Shown here: positions 23,378-35,700 of the stretch, piece after piece
Layout: every line of letters starts with the position of its first letter
Numbering within the stretch: position 1 is the first letter of the stretch
DNA from: Ichthyophis bannanicus
Taxonomy: Eukaryota; Chordata; Amphibia; Gymnophiona; Ichthyophiidae
Direction: 5' to 3'
Assembly (NCBI GenBank): GCA_033557465.1
Contig: CM066033.1
Location: 1,307,053,519-1,307,117,518 of the forward strand
Length of the DNA: 64,000 bases
Made by a program: the position numbers and the translations under genes
Notes under the pieces: generated by a model
Database searches by the model: none
The model's input: the letters and a program-made list of their open reading frames with translations, nothing else
Told to the model about the DNA's origin: nothing

Positions 23378-26211
23378 CACAGGTACACTAAAAAAAATTT
23401 TTTTTAAACTGCCTCTAATGTTTCGATTGATTTTTACGTTTTTTGGTGTGCTGAATCCAAATCTGGTAACCAATTTGCTCCATCACGTACAGATTTTTTG
23501 CTACATTGGGTTAGCAGTTTGAGGTGAACGTTTCAGATTGAGTGCGATCGAGATAAACGTTTCTTGGATGAATTCTTTATACTAATTGTTTAGTAGTTAT
23601 TCAAATAAGAATAAAGAAAATTGTAACAAGGCAGCACATAAGAATAGAGTAATGTCAACAAAACACACTGTGATGGTAGCAAAATTGTCTGCACTTAAAA
23701 CAGCCATATACATGTGCACAAACATTGAGCATATAAGAGCGAGGTTAGACACAAAGCAAAGCAAAGAAATGTGCAAAAAATGTTGTACAGGTATGTATGT
23801 AAGAATAGAAAACGCAAACCGCACCATTGCAATACATGAAGACAAACACCCGATGGTGTGAAAATAAAATTCTAATAAATGAGATCCGACACTGTGGTAA
23901 TAACTAGCAAATTTTTATTTCAAAGTTTAGTAAAAACACGATATTTGTCAACACAGTTTAGATTTTAAAGTCATTCTTGGGTCAATCAATCTCCTGGTGG
24001 GCCCTTTTCTTCTTCCCCCGAATGCTTCTCTTGGTTCGCTGCTTGGCGTATTTTTCATCTGGGGTTTCCCGCAGCAGCAACCAGCAGAAATCAGCCATCA
24101 TAGTGGTGTTCCATCTTCCTTGGTACCTTCTCTCTGCGTCCTTGATGTCCTGGTGAAACCTTTCACCTTGTTCTTCACTGTACGCCCCCAAGTTTTCGGG
24201 AAAGTAGTTCACATGGGAGTGCAAGAAATGGACTTTCAGGCTCATGTTACAGCCTTGTTCTTTGAAGGCATTGAGCATCCTGGCAACAATATCCTTATAG
24301 TTCTCATCCCGCCTGTTCCCCAAGAATTTGAGAACAACATCCTTGAAGGAATCCCAGGCTTCTTTTTCCTTCTCAGACATCGTTTCAGCGAATGCTCCAT
24401 CTGAAATGAGTTTCCTTATATCAGGGCCAACAAACACTCCTTCCTTTAGCTTTGCTTCAGAAAGTCGGGGGAACTTTGAGCAAAGGTACCGAAAGCACTC
24501 ACCATCTTTTGGAAGGGACTTGATGAATTGCTTAATGAGACCCAACTTAATGTGGAGAGGTGGTAATAGAATTTTATCACGAGGTACCAAGCTCTCATGA
24601 AGAACATTTTTCTCACCGGGTCTCAAATACTCCCGAATTGGCCAGTCTTTTTTCCCCCAGTGTAGGTCGCGGGCCCGGCTATCCCACAAGCAAAGGAAGC
24701 AGGGATATTTGGTGAAACCGGATTGCTGCCCTAATAGCATGGATAGAATTTTAAAGTCTCCACAAATCATCCACTTATGCTCATCATAACGAATCTTCTG
24801 AAGAATCAGGGCCAAATTCTCGTATTTTTCTTGGAGAATAACGGAGTGAGCAATAGGAACTGAAGCGAATGTGTTGCCATTATGAAGAAGAACACCTTTT
24901 ATGCTGTCTTTTGACGAATCAATGAACAGCCGCCATTCAGCAGGATCATACTTGAGTTTAAACTTTTCCATCACTCCGTATATATCGTTGCAAAATACCA
25001 AATCTTCCTCTTTGCTGAAATACTTCAAAAATTGTGTCTCGCGGTTGCGGTACCAATAAAAAGTTGTTCCTGGTGACAATAGATTTTTCTGTTTAAGCCG
25101 AGAACCTAGCAGTTGGGCAGCATCTTTTGGGAGTCCTAAATCCCGGACTAAATCATTCAATTCAGCTTGAGAAAAGTTCAGGTTTCGGATCTGGTTCAGT
25201 TTCAAACTCGGAAGTACTGGACTCATCGGGAAAAGCCATCTGATGAGTCTCATCATGATCAGAACCGTCCACACAAATATGATCCAAAGATTTTGGTGGT
25301 TCAGGCACAGGTACTTCGTTGCTATGAGGCATAGGCCTAATTGCTGAGGGAAGGTTGGGGTAACTTATTACGTTCTTATTTTTTAAGTTGTATCCCTTCA
25401 CAATGCAAGAGCAAAAATAGCAGTCACTGCTGTGGTCTCTTTGTTCACGCCACATCATAGGTATTCCGAAACGAAATGCTTGTTTTTTACCTTTCATCCA
25501 TAAGCGTAGATCTTCCTCACATGTCTTGCACACTTTGTGAGGAGCCCACGGTTTGTCTTGATCGCCTAACTTCAAACCAAAATAGGCGAAATATACTTTT
25601 TTAATACATGCAGAAATGTTCCTCTGCCGCTTTTTCACGGTATATTCCCCACAAATAAAACAAAAACTGTCCGGAGAGTTGACGCAACCTCTGGCTCTGT
25701 GAGCCATCACAAATACACAGCACTGCAAACTACAACTGTAGTGAACCACTTCGGAATAAAGCTGGATTACAACTGAGCAAACAAAAGGTAATAATGAACT
25801 TGCAAGAAACTGAAATTTGACAGGAACGTTCATGTCGCAACCACCGTGTTTGAGCGAGCGAACGAGGCGAGGCGAACAGGAAAGAACATGCGCCAGCGCG
25901 AGTACTGGATTTAGCCCCCCGCCTCCCAATTGTCCTGTTAATGTATAAAATGAATACAAAACACTCTAAAATATCATGAGGGAGTGTTTCTAGTTAGTTA
26001 ACCATTACAACCTCTATTTTGGGCCAAGAAAATAAACTGCAGTCGGCTAAAAAGAAATTATGTGAACATTCCTTATATGGGTAAGAAATCTAATTTTGCA
26101 AGAAAACGTGACGTGATGGAACATTTTGGCTATTTTTCCTGGATTCAGCACCCCAAAATCTATAGGAATCAGTTGCAAAACTGGAGGCAGTTTTTTGGTA
26201 GTTTACCTGTG
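23378..26211 (-). mobile_element. DDE DNA transposon with TTA target duplication, CACTA-like
   Basis: The ends are inverted: the left end begins CACAGGTACACTA and the right end finishes in the complement of CACAGGTAAACTA. The similarity continues imperfectly for about 110 bp, including 'ggtgtgctgaatcc' and 'gctccatcacgta'. TTA occurs on both sides (23375-23377 and 26212-26214). It carries one transposase gene on the minus strand. Ends starting CAC and a 3-bp duplication fit the CMC (CACTA/Mirage/Chapaev) group; this is inference. It is inserted in the esterase part of a CR1 ORF1. Confidence 0.85.
23982..25707 (-). pseudogene. Zinc-finger / DDE-like transposase, one frameshift
   Basis: The likely start is the ATG at 25705-25707 (MAHRARGCVNSP), since upstream codons lack resemblance to anything. 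The N-terminal part has paired cysteines CFICGEY...C and VCKTCEE, then CYFCSC, forming zinc-finger-like clusters. The C-terminal part has WRLFIDSSK (candidate Asp 1), MICGDFKILSMLLGQQSG (candidate Asp 2) followed by PCFLC, and SEEQGERFHQDI (candidate Glu). The tail is basic (RSIRGKKKRAHQ). The frame changes in the overlap 25162-25274, after an acidic linker rich in Glu, Asp, Ser and Pro. Proteins with the EEQGERFHQDI region are, as I recall, widespread in arthropods and cnidarians, but I know of no studied member. The D-x-C-x-x-C arrangement resembles CACTA transposases. Apart from the frameshift it is open. Confidence 0.75.
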
Positions 26212-26599
26212 TTATCTGTTGCTGCTCATCTGTGTCAGCAAAAATGATGCTGCTAGATATCCCTATGAACATATCAAAAATGACTTCATGACTCTGGGAC
26301 AGAGGGTAAAGCAGATAGGTGCACAGGTGGTGTTCTCTTCAATCCTTCCTGCTGAGGGTAAAGGCTGAGGCAAAGAAGCTCGCATTCTGAAGATGAATGC
26401 ATGGCTGCATGAATGGTGTCATTGAGAGCGTTTTGGTTTCCTGAACCATGGAATGATGTTCCAAGGGCTGCAGAGCAGAGATAGTGTCCATCTGTCAAAA
26501 GACGGGTTGAAGTATCTTCAACAGCAGAATGGCTAACTTATTTTAAAGAAGATTCATTGGGAATGGTTGGAGAAAGTTCCCCAGGTAAGTGAAGCATAA

Positions 26600-29280
26600 A
26601 ATACCTCTGAAGAAATGGGTAAAAAGGGCAACATCTGGAAAGTAGTGTGTATAAATGCCTGTAGTATGGTAAATAAGATCTCAGATGTTGAGGCTTTAAT
26701 GGAAGAGTCTGACTTGGATTTAGTGGCAGTTACAAAGACATGGGTCATGGAAAACCATGACTGGGATGTAATTATACCGGTCTATACTTTATTCAAAAAG
26801 GACAGGGTAGGAAGAAAGGGAGGTGGAGTGGCAGTATATTTTAAAAATAATATTAGAGCTATAGAATTGTAGGGCTTAAAAGAGAGGAGGTACTGTGGGT
26901 TAAACTAGAAAGAGGGAAGGAAAATCCATTTGCATTGGAGTTATATACAGATTCCCCTCACAAGGAGTAGTAGTGGATGAAGATTTAATAGAAGACATAC
27001 GCAGTATTGCCTGGAAAGGAAAAGTGCTACTGACAGATGATTTCAATATGCCTGATGTGGATTGGCACATCCCTGCTGTGGTGTCATCTAGAAGTAAGGA
27101 GATCCTAGATTCTCTACAGGGAGAACTATTCAGACAACTGGTAACAGAACACACACATGATGGGGCCATGCTGGACTTGGTACTTGGTGAAAGTGTTTCT
27201 GAAGTTATAGTGGAAGACCATCTTGAATTCAGTGATCAACAGATGGTGTGTTTCAGTATTAGAACTAAGGCTGATTAAATCTATTCAAAAGCAAGGATTT
27301 TAGACATTAGGAAAACTAACTTTGCCAAGATGGGACAATACCAAAAAGAGTCATTAGCAGGATTGGAACAGCTGGGGGATTTAGAAAAACAGTGGGCAAA
27401 ACAGAAAGGGGATATTTTAAGGCCAACAAACCTTTTTGTTAGAAAGGTAAATTAATGTAAAAGGAAAAGGAGGCCACTATGGTTCTCCAAAGAAGAAGCT
27501 GAAAAGGTGAAGAAAAACAGGGAGGCCATCATGAAATACAAGCAATCACAGAGAGAGGAAGAGAGGCATCTCTATTTGGAAAAACTTAGACAAGCTAGCC
27601 AAGTAGTCAGGAAAGCAAAGCTACAAAAAGAAGAAGAAATAGCAAAAGCAATAAAATGCGGGGATAAGACATTTTTCAGATATGTTAGTGAGAGAAGGAA
27701 TGTCAAACGTGGCATTGCCAGACTCAAGGATGAAGGGGAGGAATACATAGAAACTGATGAGGATAACACACGATTGCTTAATAAATATCTTTTCTGTGTT
27801 CACAGATGAAGGGCTAGGAGCAGGACCTCAGAAAATACCCACAAATAGGAACAGAAGCAACCGGAATCTCGAACAATTTTCAGAAGACTGTGTTTATGAG
27901 GAATCAGCTAAACTAAAAGTAGACAAAGCGATAGGACCAGATGGGATACATCCAAGAATACTGAGGGAATTTGGGGACATTCTAGCAGCTCCACTGCCTG
28001 ACCTTTTCAATGCTTCTTTGGAGTTGGGAGTGGTCCCAGAGGACTGGAGAAAGAAACATGTGGTCCCTTTACACAAAATCGAAAGGATGAGATTGAAAAC
28101 TACAGGCCAGTTAGTCTAACCTCTGTGTTTAATAATTATTGAAAAGACTACTAAAAGTGAGAATAGTGAGGTTTCTGGAGCCCAATGGATTGCAGGATCC
28201 AAGGTAGCATGGATTCACCAGAGGCAGATCTTGTCAGACAAATCTGATTGATTTCTTTGACTGGGTGACCAGGGAGCTGGACCGAGGGAGAGTCCTAGAT
28301 GTGGTGTACTTAGATTTCAGGAAAGCTTTTGACACCGTTCGACAAAGGCAACTTATAAACAAACTGAGCACTCTAGGGACCCTAAAGCTACTGAATGGGT
28401 TTGAAATTGGTTGAGTGGGAGGTTACAAAGTGTACAGGTAAATGGAGCTCAATCTGAGGGGAAGGAGGTTACCAGTGGTGTGCTGCTGGGATCTGTCCTT
28501 GGTCCGATTCTTTCTAACATCTTTGTTAGTGACATTGAAGAAGGGCTGTTGGGTAAGGTTTGCTTGATTGCGGATGATACCAAAATCTGCAATAGAGTAG
28601 ATAACATGAGGAGGGATCTAGCTAAGCTTGAAGAATGGTCTAGAATTTGGCAGCTGAGATTTAATGCTAAAAAATGCAGGGTAATGCATTTGGGCTGCAA
28701 AAAACCAAAAGAGCAGTGCAGCGTAGGGGTGAGGTACTTCTGTCCATGAAAGAAAAGTTGGACCTGGGCATAATTGTGTCTGCTGATAAGGTACCAAACA
28801 GGTAGAAAAGGCAACTGCAAAAGCCAGAAGGATGCTTGGGTATATAGGGAGAGGAATGGCCAGCAGAAAAAAGGAGGTGATAATGCCTCTGTATAAGTCT
28901 CTGGTGTGACCTCATTTGGAGTATTGTGTGTAATTCTGGAGACCGCACCTTCAAAAGGATATAAGCAGGTTGGAGTCAGTGCCGAGGGTGACTACTAAAA
29001 TGGTTAGTGGTCTTCGTTATGAAGCATTTCAAAACAGACTTACAGATCTTAATATGTACTGTATAGTTTAGAGGAATGGTGGGATAGGTGAGATATGATA
29101 GAGACGTTTAAATACCTCCGTGGCATAAATGCACAGGACAGTCTTTCAATTAAAGGCGAGCTCTGCTACAAGGGGACATAGGATGAGGGTGAAAGAGTGG
29201 TAGATGGGTGAAATGGTCTCTCAGTGGAGAAGGTAGAGACAAGGACAATATCTGAATTCAAAAAAGCATGGGACAAACAC
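26600..29280 (+). pseudogene. CR1 ORF2 (endonuclease, reverse transcriptase), broken
   Basis: The endonuclease region begins at about 26615 with 'VCINACSMVNKISDVEALM' and 'VAVTKTWV' (the TETW motif altered to TKTW, losing the catalytic Glu). It continues with 'GGGVAVYFK' and 'LTDDFNMPDVDW'. The reverse transcriptase shows 'AIGPDGIHPRILREF', 'DFRKAFDTV' near 28315 and 'GSVLGPILSNIF', then IADDTK in place of FADDTK near 28565. The frame shifts at least between 26872 and 26973 and between about 27809 and 27900, and several stops occur. It is not functional. Confidence 0.8.
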
Positions 29281-30150
29281 TTCAAACCACCTACCCACCT
29301 CAACATGGGTACCACACAAATCCAAATCCAGCCTCAAATAAGATATCTAGGCGTCATCATTGACCAAGCTCTCACCCTCAAACAACAAATCAACAAAACC
29401 GCCGGGATGATATTCCACAAAGCCAAAACTATTCAACGCCTCCGGCCCCTCCTAGAACATCACGACTTCAGGACAGTAATGCAAGCGGTGACACTCCCTC
29501 ACCTGGACTTCTGCAACATAATCTATCATGGACTTCCTGCCTCGCACACCAACTCCCTCCGTACAGCCTTGAACACTACAGCAAGGATTATTCAAAATGC
29601 AAAAAAACGGGACCACATCACCCCAATCCTAAGAGACCTTCACCTCCTTCCAGTGCAAGCAAGAATCAAGTACAAAGCTATCTTACTCATCCACAAAACA
29701 ATCCACCGAACACCTCACTACACCCCTTACTGCCTCGACCATCCCACAACAGATCAACCAGGCATTCCTCCAATAACTCTATCGTTGTCCCCCACAAAAG
29801 AACCAAATCCACACAACGGACCTGCAACAGAGCATTCGAACTTTATGCTCCATCCCTCTGGAACTCTCTACCAAATCACATCAAGAACAACGCTGACATC
29901 ACATCATTTAGGAAACAGCTGAAGACAATCCTATTCCGTGAACATCTTTTGACCACCATGACCTAATACTTAGATTCAACAGGAGTAAATTATGTCTATG
30001 TCTACCCAAATCATTAATTGTTGACCTTGGTGATGGCCCCACCCAAAAAATTACCCCGTCCTATGTTACTAGTTCCACCGCTTTGACCCGGTGAAAAGCG
30101 GGATATAAATGCAGTTAAATAAATAAAATAAAATAAATAAATAAATAAAA
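29281..30150 (+). mobile_element. 5'-truncated L2-clade LINE in CR1, 8-bp duplication
   Basis: It is flanked by ACAAACAC at 29273-29280 and 30151-30158. It encodes the L2 C-terminal region ('IRYLGVIIDQALTLKQQ', 'LPHLDFCNIIYHGLP', 'ILRDLHLLPVQARIKYK') up to about 29922. It then has a 3' region with 'ccgctttgacccggtgaaaa' and 'gcgggatataaatgcag' and an (AATA)n tail. CR1 sequence continues on both sides, so the order of events is clear. Confidence 0.9.
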
Positions 30151-30262
30151 ACAAACACAGAGGATCTCTAATGGAAAAGGGGCACTATGGTAGTTGATAC
30201 GGAACGGTAGACTAGATAAGCCATGTGGTCTTTTTCTGCCATCTTGTTTCTATGTTTCTATG

Positions 30263-30509
30263 CCCCAACCCAGGATCAGCATGTTGAGCACTTGTGCATG
30301 CACTTATGGAATCCCACCTGTGCAAAGCATGTGCAGAGATGCCCATGCACACTCAAACGTTTGGGAAAATCCAGCCTTGTGCACGTAGGAGCCGCAGATC
30401 TTTCCATGGCTCCCTTATAAACTTACCCCCATAGAGTGCACACACACAGTGGCATTGCCTTGGAACAGGTGTAAATTTACACAATAGCATTGGTGCATTA
30501 TTGGAAGTA
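30263..30509. other. No gene; possible old miniature element
   Basis: It contains 'ggaacaggtgtaaatttac', the complement of which also appears at about 54330 beside the second hAT-like element. The shared scrap suggests an old dispersed repeat. Confidence 0.3.
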
Positions 30510-30517
30510 GTTCTGGA

Positions 30518-32757
30518 CAGGGCCGGCCCATCCATTGAGCAAGAATGTTTTTTGCGTTTCAGGGGGCCCCGCGCAAAGAACTTTCTCCTTTAAAAATTTC
30601 CCATCAGCCCCTGCGGGCTTAACAGAGCTGCGAGGGAGACAGTGAGACACTCTCCCTTCGCGGATCTGAAAGCCGTCGCGGAGAGGCTCAGCCGGGCAGG
30701 GAGAGCTCAGAGGGGCAGGGGGGGCCCCGTGGGACAGTCGATTCTGCTGCTGCCGCCGCAGCAGCAGCAGCAGCCAGCTTTTTTTTTTTAAGTTTCCCTG
30801 GGACGATGGGGGGAGGGGGGTTAGGACTGGTAATGGGCTGTGGGCTAGTGTGGGGGTTAGGACTGGAAATGGACTATGGGGGAGGGCTAGGACTGGAAAT
30901 GGGCTGATGGGGGGGTTAGGACTGGAGGTGGGCTGATGGGGTTAGGACTGGTAATAGACTGTGCGCTGATGGGGGGTTAGGACTGGTAATGGGCTATGGG
31001 GGGCTAAGTCTGGAAATGGGGTGATGGGGGGTTAGGACTGGTAATGGGCTACGGGGGGACTAAGACTGGAAATGGGCTGATGGGGTTAGGACTGGAAGTG
31101 GGCTGATGGGGGGTTAGGACTGGTAATGGGCTATGGGGGGGGCTTAAACTGAAAATGGGGTGGTGGGGGTTTAGGACTGGAAGTGGGTTGATGGGGGGCT
31201 AGGACTGGAAATGGGCTGAGTGGAAGGGGAGGCTTGAACTGCAAATAGCTGATGGGGACAGGGACTTGGAATGGAAATTGGCTGAGTGGAAGGGAGGCTT
31301 GAACTGCAAATAGCTGATGGGGAGGGGGGCTTGGAATGGAAATGGCTTGTGAGGGGAGGGAGCTAGGACAGGAAATGGGCTGATAGAGCAGCTAGGATAG
31401 GACTGGAAATGGGCTGTTGGGGGAGCTAAGATTGGAAATGGGCTGTGGTGGGGGCTTGGATTGAAATGGACTCATGTAGGGGCTAGAACTGGAAGTAGGC
31501 TCATGGGGGGCTTGGATTGGAATTGGGCTGAATGGAGGGGAGCTAGGATTTGACATGGGCTGATGGTGGGGCTAGGAAAGGACTAGAAATGGGCTGATGG
31601 GGGCTGGGATTGGAAATGAGCTGATGGAGGGACTCGGATAGGACTGGAAATGGATGGGAGAGCTAGGACTGGAAATGGGCTGATGCAGGGACTAGAAGGG
31701 AGCGGATGCTGGGTGAGGCTGGAACTAGAAGGGAGCTAATGTTGGGGGAGGATTAGAATGGGATGGGGCTGGGAGAGTGAAATGGAGAGGGGAAAAATAT
31801 TTTCTGTGGGAGGGATGAAAAATCTACAATTGGCAGGGTATTAGGAGAGTAAGTGGGGATTGAGGATTGTGGGGTAAAATTTGAGTGGATGAAATAGGAA
31901 TGAGGAAAGAGCAAAAGGAGAAAGATTAGTATGTTAAAGTAGATGTAGAGAGAGAGAATGGAAAAAAAAAACTAGAAAAGAGAAGAAAGGACAAATGGAC
32001 AGCAGACGATGGAGAGTTAGCAGAAGACATGAAGAAACCAGAAGAAAGTGGCTGGAGCAATTGCAACTGAAAAAAAAATGCACAAAAGGTAGAAAAATAT
32101 CTCTTTATTTTGAATTTATTAACTGGAATATGTCAGCTCTGGGAAATGTGCATCATTAATAACATCTGCGCTTTGTTTAGTACAAGAGGAAATTAATTTG
32201 TAGTTTTATTTCTACAGTGTTGTTGTACATTTCAAGTTTGGCTTTTGGGGTTCCCAGTTTAATTATTGTCTTCCTGTTTCTAAATTGTGATTCCTTGTTT
32301 GGTGATGGTCTATGTTCTGCATGTGTAACTGAGCTGAGGTATTCTGTTTATGCAATTCCTATTTGACATTGCCACTTGTTCTCTTTCCCCAGTAGGTCAT
32401 GTATTGTTGTTCTCTAAAATGTATTGGTTTAATATTTGCAGTGTTGCCTTTTGATTGGTAGAGTATGGTGCTTTGTGAGTCCTGGTAGTGCTGTTAGGAT
32501 ACGGTGGGTTTGCCATGGGTTCTAAATGGGCAGTGTTTGTAGTACTTCCTAATGTGCCTGGCGGTTGGCACTGGATTATAGTAATGTAGAAATCTTTTAG
32601 TCTTTCTTTATCCATACATTCATTAAGAGACGTGTTTACTAAAAGTTAGTGTATGGTAATATTATGCAAATATTTATGCAAATAAGGCCACTTATGCAAA
32701 TGAGGCCCCGCACCAAGTCTCCGCACATGGCCCCGCACCCCCCTTGGGCCACCCCTG
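30518..32757 (-). mobile_element. hAT-like non-autonomous element, copy 1
   Basis: The ends are CAGGGCCGGCCC and, on the other strand, CAGGGGTGGCCC, typical of hAT inverted ends. A perfect 8-bp duplication GTTCTGGA flanks it (30510-30517 and 32758-32765), as expected for hAT. There is no transposase. Inside are GC-rich flanks with a (GCA)n-like run, a G-rich minisatellite (30800-31780), and an A/T-rich part shared with 54527-55060. About 110 bp inside the right end lies 'gtgtttactaaaag', a relic Harbinger-type end that is also present in copy 2. Confidence 0.85.
30800..31780 (+). repeat. G-rich minisatellite in hAT-like copy 1
   Basis: Irregular units of about 25-30 bp of the type ggttaggactggaaatgggc followed by tgatgggggg. 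Runs of four to seven G recur in most units, giving strong potential for four-stranded G structures. The unit length and the ctatgg/ctgatgg spacer vary between units. Confidence 0.9.
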
Positions 32758-32765
32758 GTTCTGGA

Positions 32766-35700
32766 TGCCTGTTTCATAAAGGAACATAGGCATCCTATGT
32801 TGCCTTTGTAAAACAGGCATATAGTCGATGAGTTTTTGAACATTTTTAAATGTATCCTGTTATCAAATTACCTCCATGTGAATACTTTTCAAACAACATG
32901 CTTAGTTGCAAAGTCTGTAGCTAATTTCAGGAGGGACAAGAGATGCATATTTTTTACCTTAAAAATCACCTGAAAGTACAAAGGAACCATGAGCTTTCAA
33001 CCTACTTTTTCTATAGGAAGATTGTTGTTGGACAAAAGCCCATGTGTATTTAAAAATCCAGTCTATGTGCATTATTTTCCAACCCTGCTTTAAATGCACT
33101 ACTGGGCAAACGTCCGCTCAACTTTGCTGAAAATACATGCGCTATGGATCCCATGTATATGAGTAAAAATCTGTCTACTTTTGGCAATTGAAAACTAAGG
33201 GGTTATTTTCAAAGCTCTGCATTTTAAATGTGGATGTGCCAGTACATACACATGTAAATGGCATTCAAGTAGAAACAGGATTTTGGAAAGGCCACAATTT
33301 ACACGTGGATGCATTGGGTTTATGGTTCTATGCATGTTTTTCTGGGGGCATTCTAGAGGCATTTCAGAGCGTGGTCCAAGCAGTAACTGCATCTACAGGT
33401 GTATGATACAGTTACAGAATATCTCACAAAGGCCAGCAGCATGCAGGGCAGGTTTTCTAAATGTGTCAGTTTTACAATTGCTAGCATCGGAAGTGAATGG
33501 TGCTCTCTGGTACCCCATTGAGCAAGCCTTGAGAATGTCATTGAGTCCCATTCCAGCTTAGATGGTTGCAAGGTATAGTATAGAGAATATCCTGAAATCT
33601 GGGAACCAGAAGAGTGAATGGGCAGCCTGCAAAGACAATGCCACATGGAGGGAACCTCGGCAGGGCAGCATTACAGGAGCTATGTGGTAAGAGCACACCA
33701 CAGCATGGCAGTAAGACACAACATTTAGTCACTGGTGCACATATCGCTCCCGTCTCACACACCACTGGAAGGGTATGGCACATTTAATTATGAGCAGAAA
33801 GAGAAGGTGATAGAAGAGTGCATGCCACTATAGTAGGCCAAGATATAATGAAAGTGTCAACCATATGTGTAGAAGACTAGGAATAGAATCCCAGGTGTGG
33901 TAGACATACCTACTGTGGTCTTGTGGAGCTTTGAATGTATCCAGCTCACCAACTCTCCTCAGAGACTCCTCATCCACGGTCCAGCACCTGCCATTCAAGT
34001 TCAGTCAGGGGCCTTGGCTGGCCATCAGGACCTTCCTCACTAGGCGTTTGTTGTTTTTGTTTTTTTTCTCCCGAGCTCACCTCTGATCAGAGTCTGTTTC
34101 TGTACTAGATAGCATAGACCTTCTAGCATATGTCAAGCCATTGTTTTGCTTCTCATAAGCATCAGCTTTCTCTCCAGGGTGGCCTAGTAGAATTTATGGT
34201 GCTTTAGCACCTTTTGAACCAGCAACTCTTACCTCCCCTGGGCAGAAGTTGTCCTTTCAGGTAAGTTGCCTGTTCTTGGGTGGAATAACCAGCACAAAGG
34301 CACTTCTTATCAAAGCTTTCCTAAAATGGGTGGCTACACGTATGATTACTTTATACATGTATATAGGGGCAGGGCTAATTTTAGAATAGGGTATGGCTGT
34401 TTTAATTACATATGTGTTTGCTTGTAAAATTACTGGTTCATGCATGGGTATAGTGATGAAACTGTATACCTGATCTAGTTTGAGCTGATCTGCTCACGCT
34501 AGATCAGGTGTTCCTGTCTCCGTGGGAGCTCAGGTAAAAGTTCAGCCTCACTCCCATTCACACATGTAGTAGGAGACCACTCTGCTAGTTAGAGGCTATT
34601 CTAGCACCTGAATCCATAACCTCTGCATGTCTACATGGGAATCTCCCTTCTCCCCATGATGAAGTTAGTAGGCGAGGCAGGAAGCTGGACTGTTTGTACA
34701 AGGAGATGTTGGACTGCTACTGGAAGTTACATTATATTTTACTTTTCATGTTTTTCTCCCCCTTCAGATGCTTCAGCATCCAGATGTAAGCAAATGCTGC
34801 AAGGAAAGGGCAGGGGGGGTGAGGTAGAGGTTTCACTTGTTTTTAACCTTGTACATATGTGCTCACTAGAGTCCCCACAGCCATTTTACCTTGTATATAG
34901 GGGCAAGGGGACAGAGCTTTTAGTTGCTCTTAACTTTGTAGATATGTGGTTACCAATGCTCCCATAGCCCTGGGGAAACTATACTTTGAAGCTGGCCAAA
35001 TGATATTAGTATTAGGTAATTGCATATACATGCAAGTCTCTGCGATCATGGTCACTGCACACTGGACAAAGTATGTCTTTGGAGGGTCTCCAAATTTTGC
35101 CTATAAGTGGACCAAGGAAGCATGAGGGCAGGGGCTTGTCAAAAGGATATGGAGTGTTCAAGGTGGAAGTGGGGGGGGGGGGGGTTTGAAAACATACTGC
35201 TGTGTCCTCACTATCTCACCATTGCTTCAGGGTGTTATGGGGGTTGGATATGTATAGAAATGTGTTGGATGTCTATTGTAGCGGTGTGGGCATTAGATCT
35301 GGAACACATATGTACATTGGGAATAGGTGTTAGGGCTTGTAGGCTACCCATGTGTGTAGGTGTAATGGGTTGTTATTTCTCAGTAGTCTGTGAGGCAACT
35401 TAGCATTTGACCTTTAAGGGCCACCATATGTACTGCCTTGTAGCCTGACTTGTAATCTGTATGCTGTTGATCCATGTGACTCTAAAAAGTGCAACAATTG
35501 CTGTCTGTTTGGTGTGGTTCTCCTGTACCTACACCCTTAATAAATATGTGACCTTCACTCATATATGCCAAAAATGTTTATGTCTGTTGGTATGCATGGG
35601 AGGTTGACTGTGAGTTAGGACTGCATGCACACTATTGCTAGTGAAGCCCTTTGTGCTGCATGTCTTACCATGGCCTGGCTGTTGTACCCATACTCTCCCT

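Larger units (their letters stand above)
22779..26540 (+). pseudogene. CR1 ORF1 (coiled coil plus GDSL-like esterase), split
   Basis: The ATG at 22779 opens a protein with CAGC..HAEAL and a short coiled-coil-like stretch 'LRKQVEELGEEVARLRS'. An in-frame TGA follows at 22959-22961 and the frame continues to 23222. Downstream, 'MVVGDFLLRG' corresponds to the esterase block I GDSLLRG with Ser changed to Phe. The sequence is then interrupted by a transposon at 23378-26211. After it, 'SKNDAARYPYEHIKNDF' (the usual GTND block, altered) and 'AQVVFSSILPAEGKG' resume. CR1 ORF1 proteins bind RNA and act as chaperones in the retrotransposition particle. This copy is dead. Confidence 0.75.
21969..30262 (+). 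mobile_element. CR1-clade LINE with 5' monomers, pierced twice
   Basis: A long CR1 copy: tandem 5' leader (21969-22575), ORF1 (22779 to about 26540), ORF2 (about 26600-29280) and 3' end (30151-30262, ending 'gtctttttctgccatcttg' and short tttctatg repeats). A DDE transposon (23378-26211) splits ORF1, and an L2 LINE (29281-30150) splits the 3' end. The coding parts are broken by many stops and frameshifts. Confidence 0.8.

Noticed and set aside
22779..28820. A split host gene with exons
   Set aside because: The coding blocks are CR1 ORF1/ORF2 domains in order with stops. The gap is a transposon with inverted ends and a TTA duplication, not an intron.
30800..31780. Telomere-like repeats (ggggttagga)
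   Set aside because: GGTTAG occurs inside a longer, irregular unit; there is no TTAGGG tandem array.
34635..35403. Two frames of about 100 codons on the plus strand
   Set aside because: No domain, low-complexity G-runs inside the second, and no relation to neighbouring elements.
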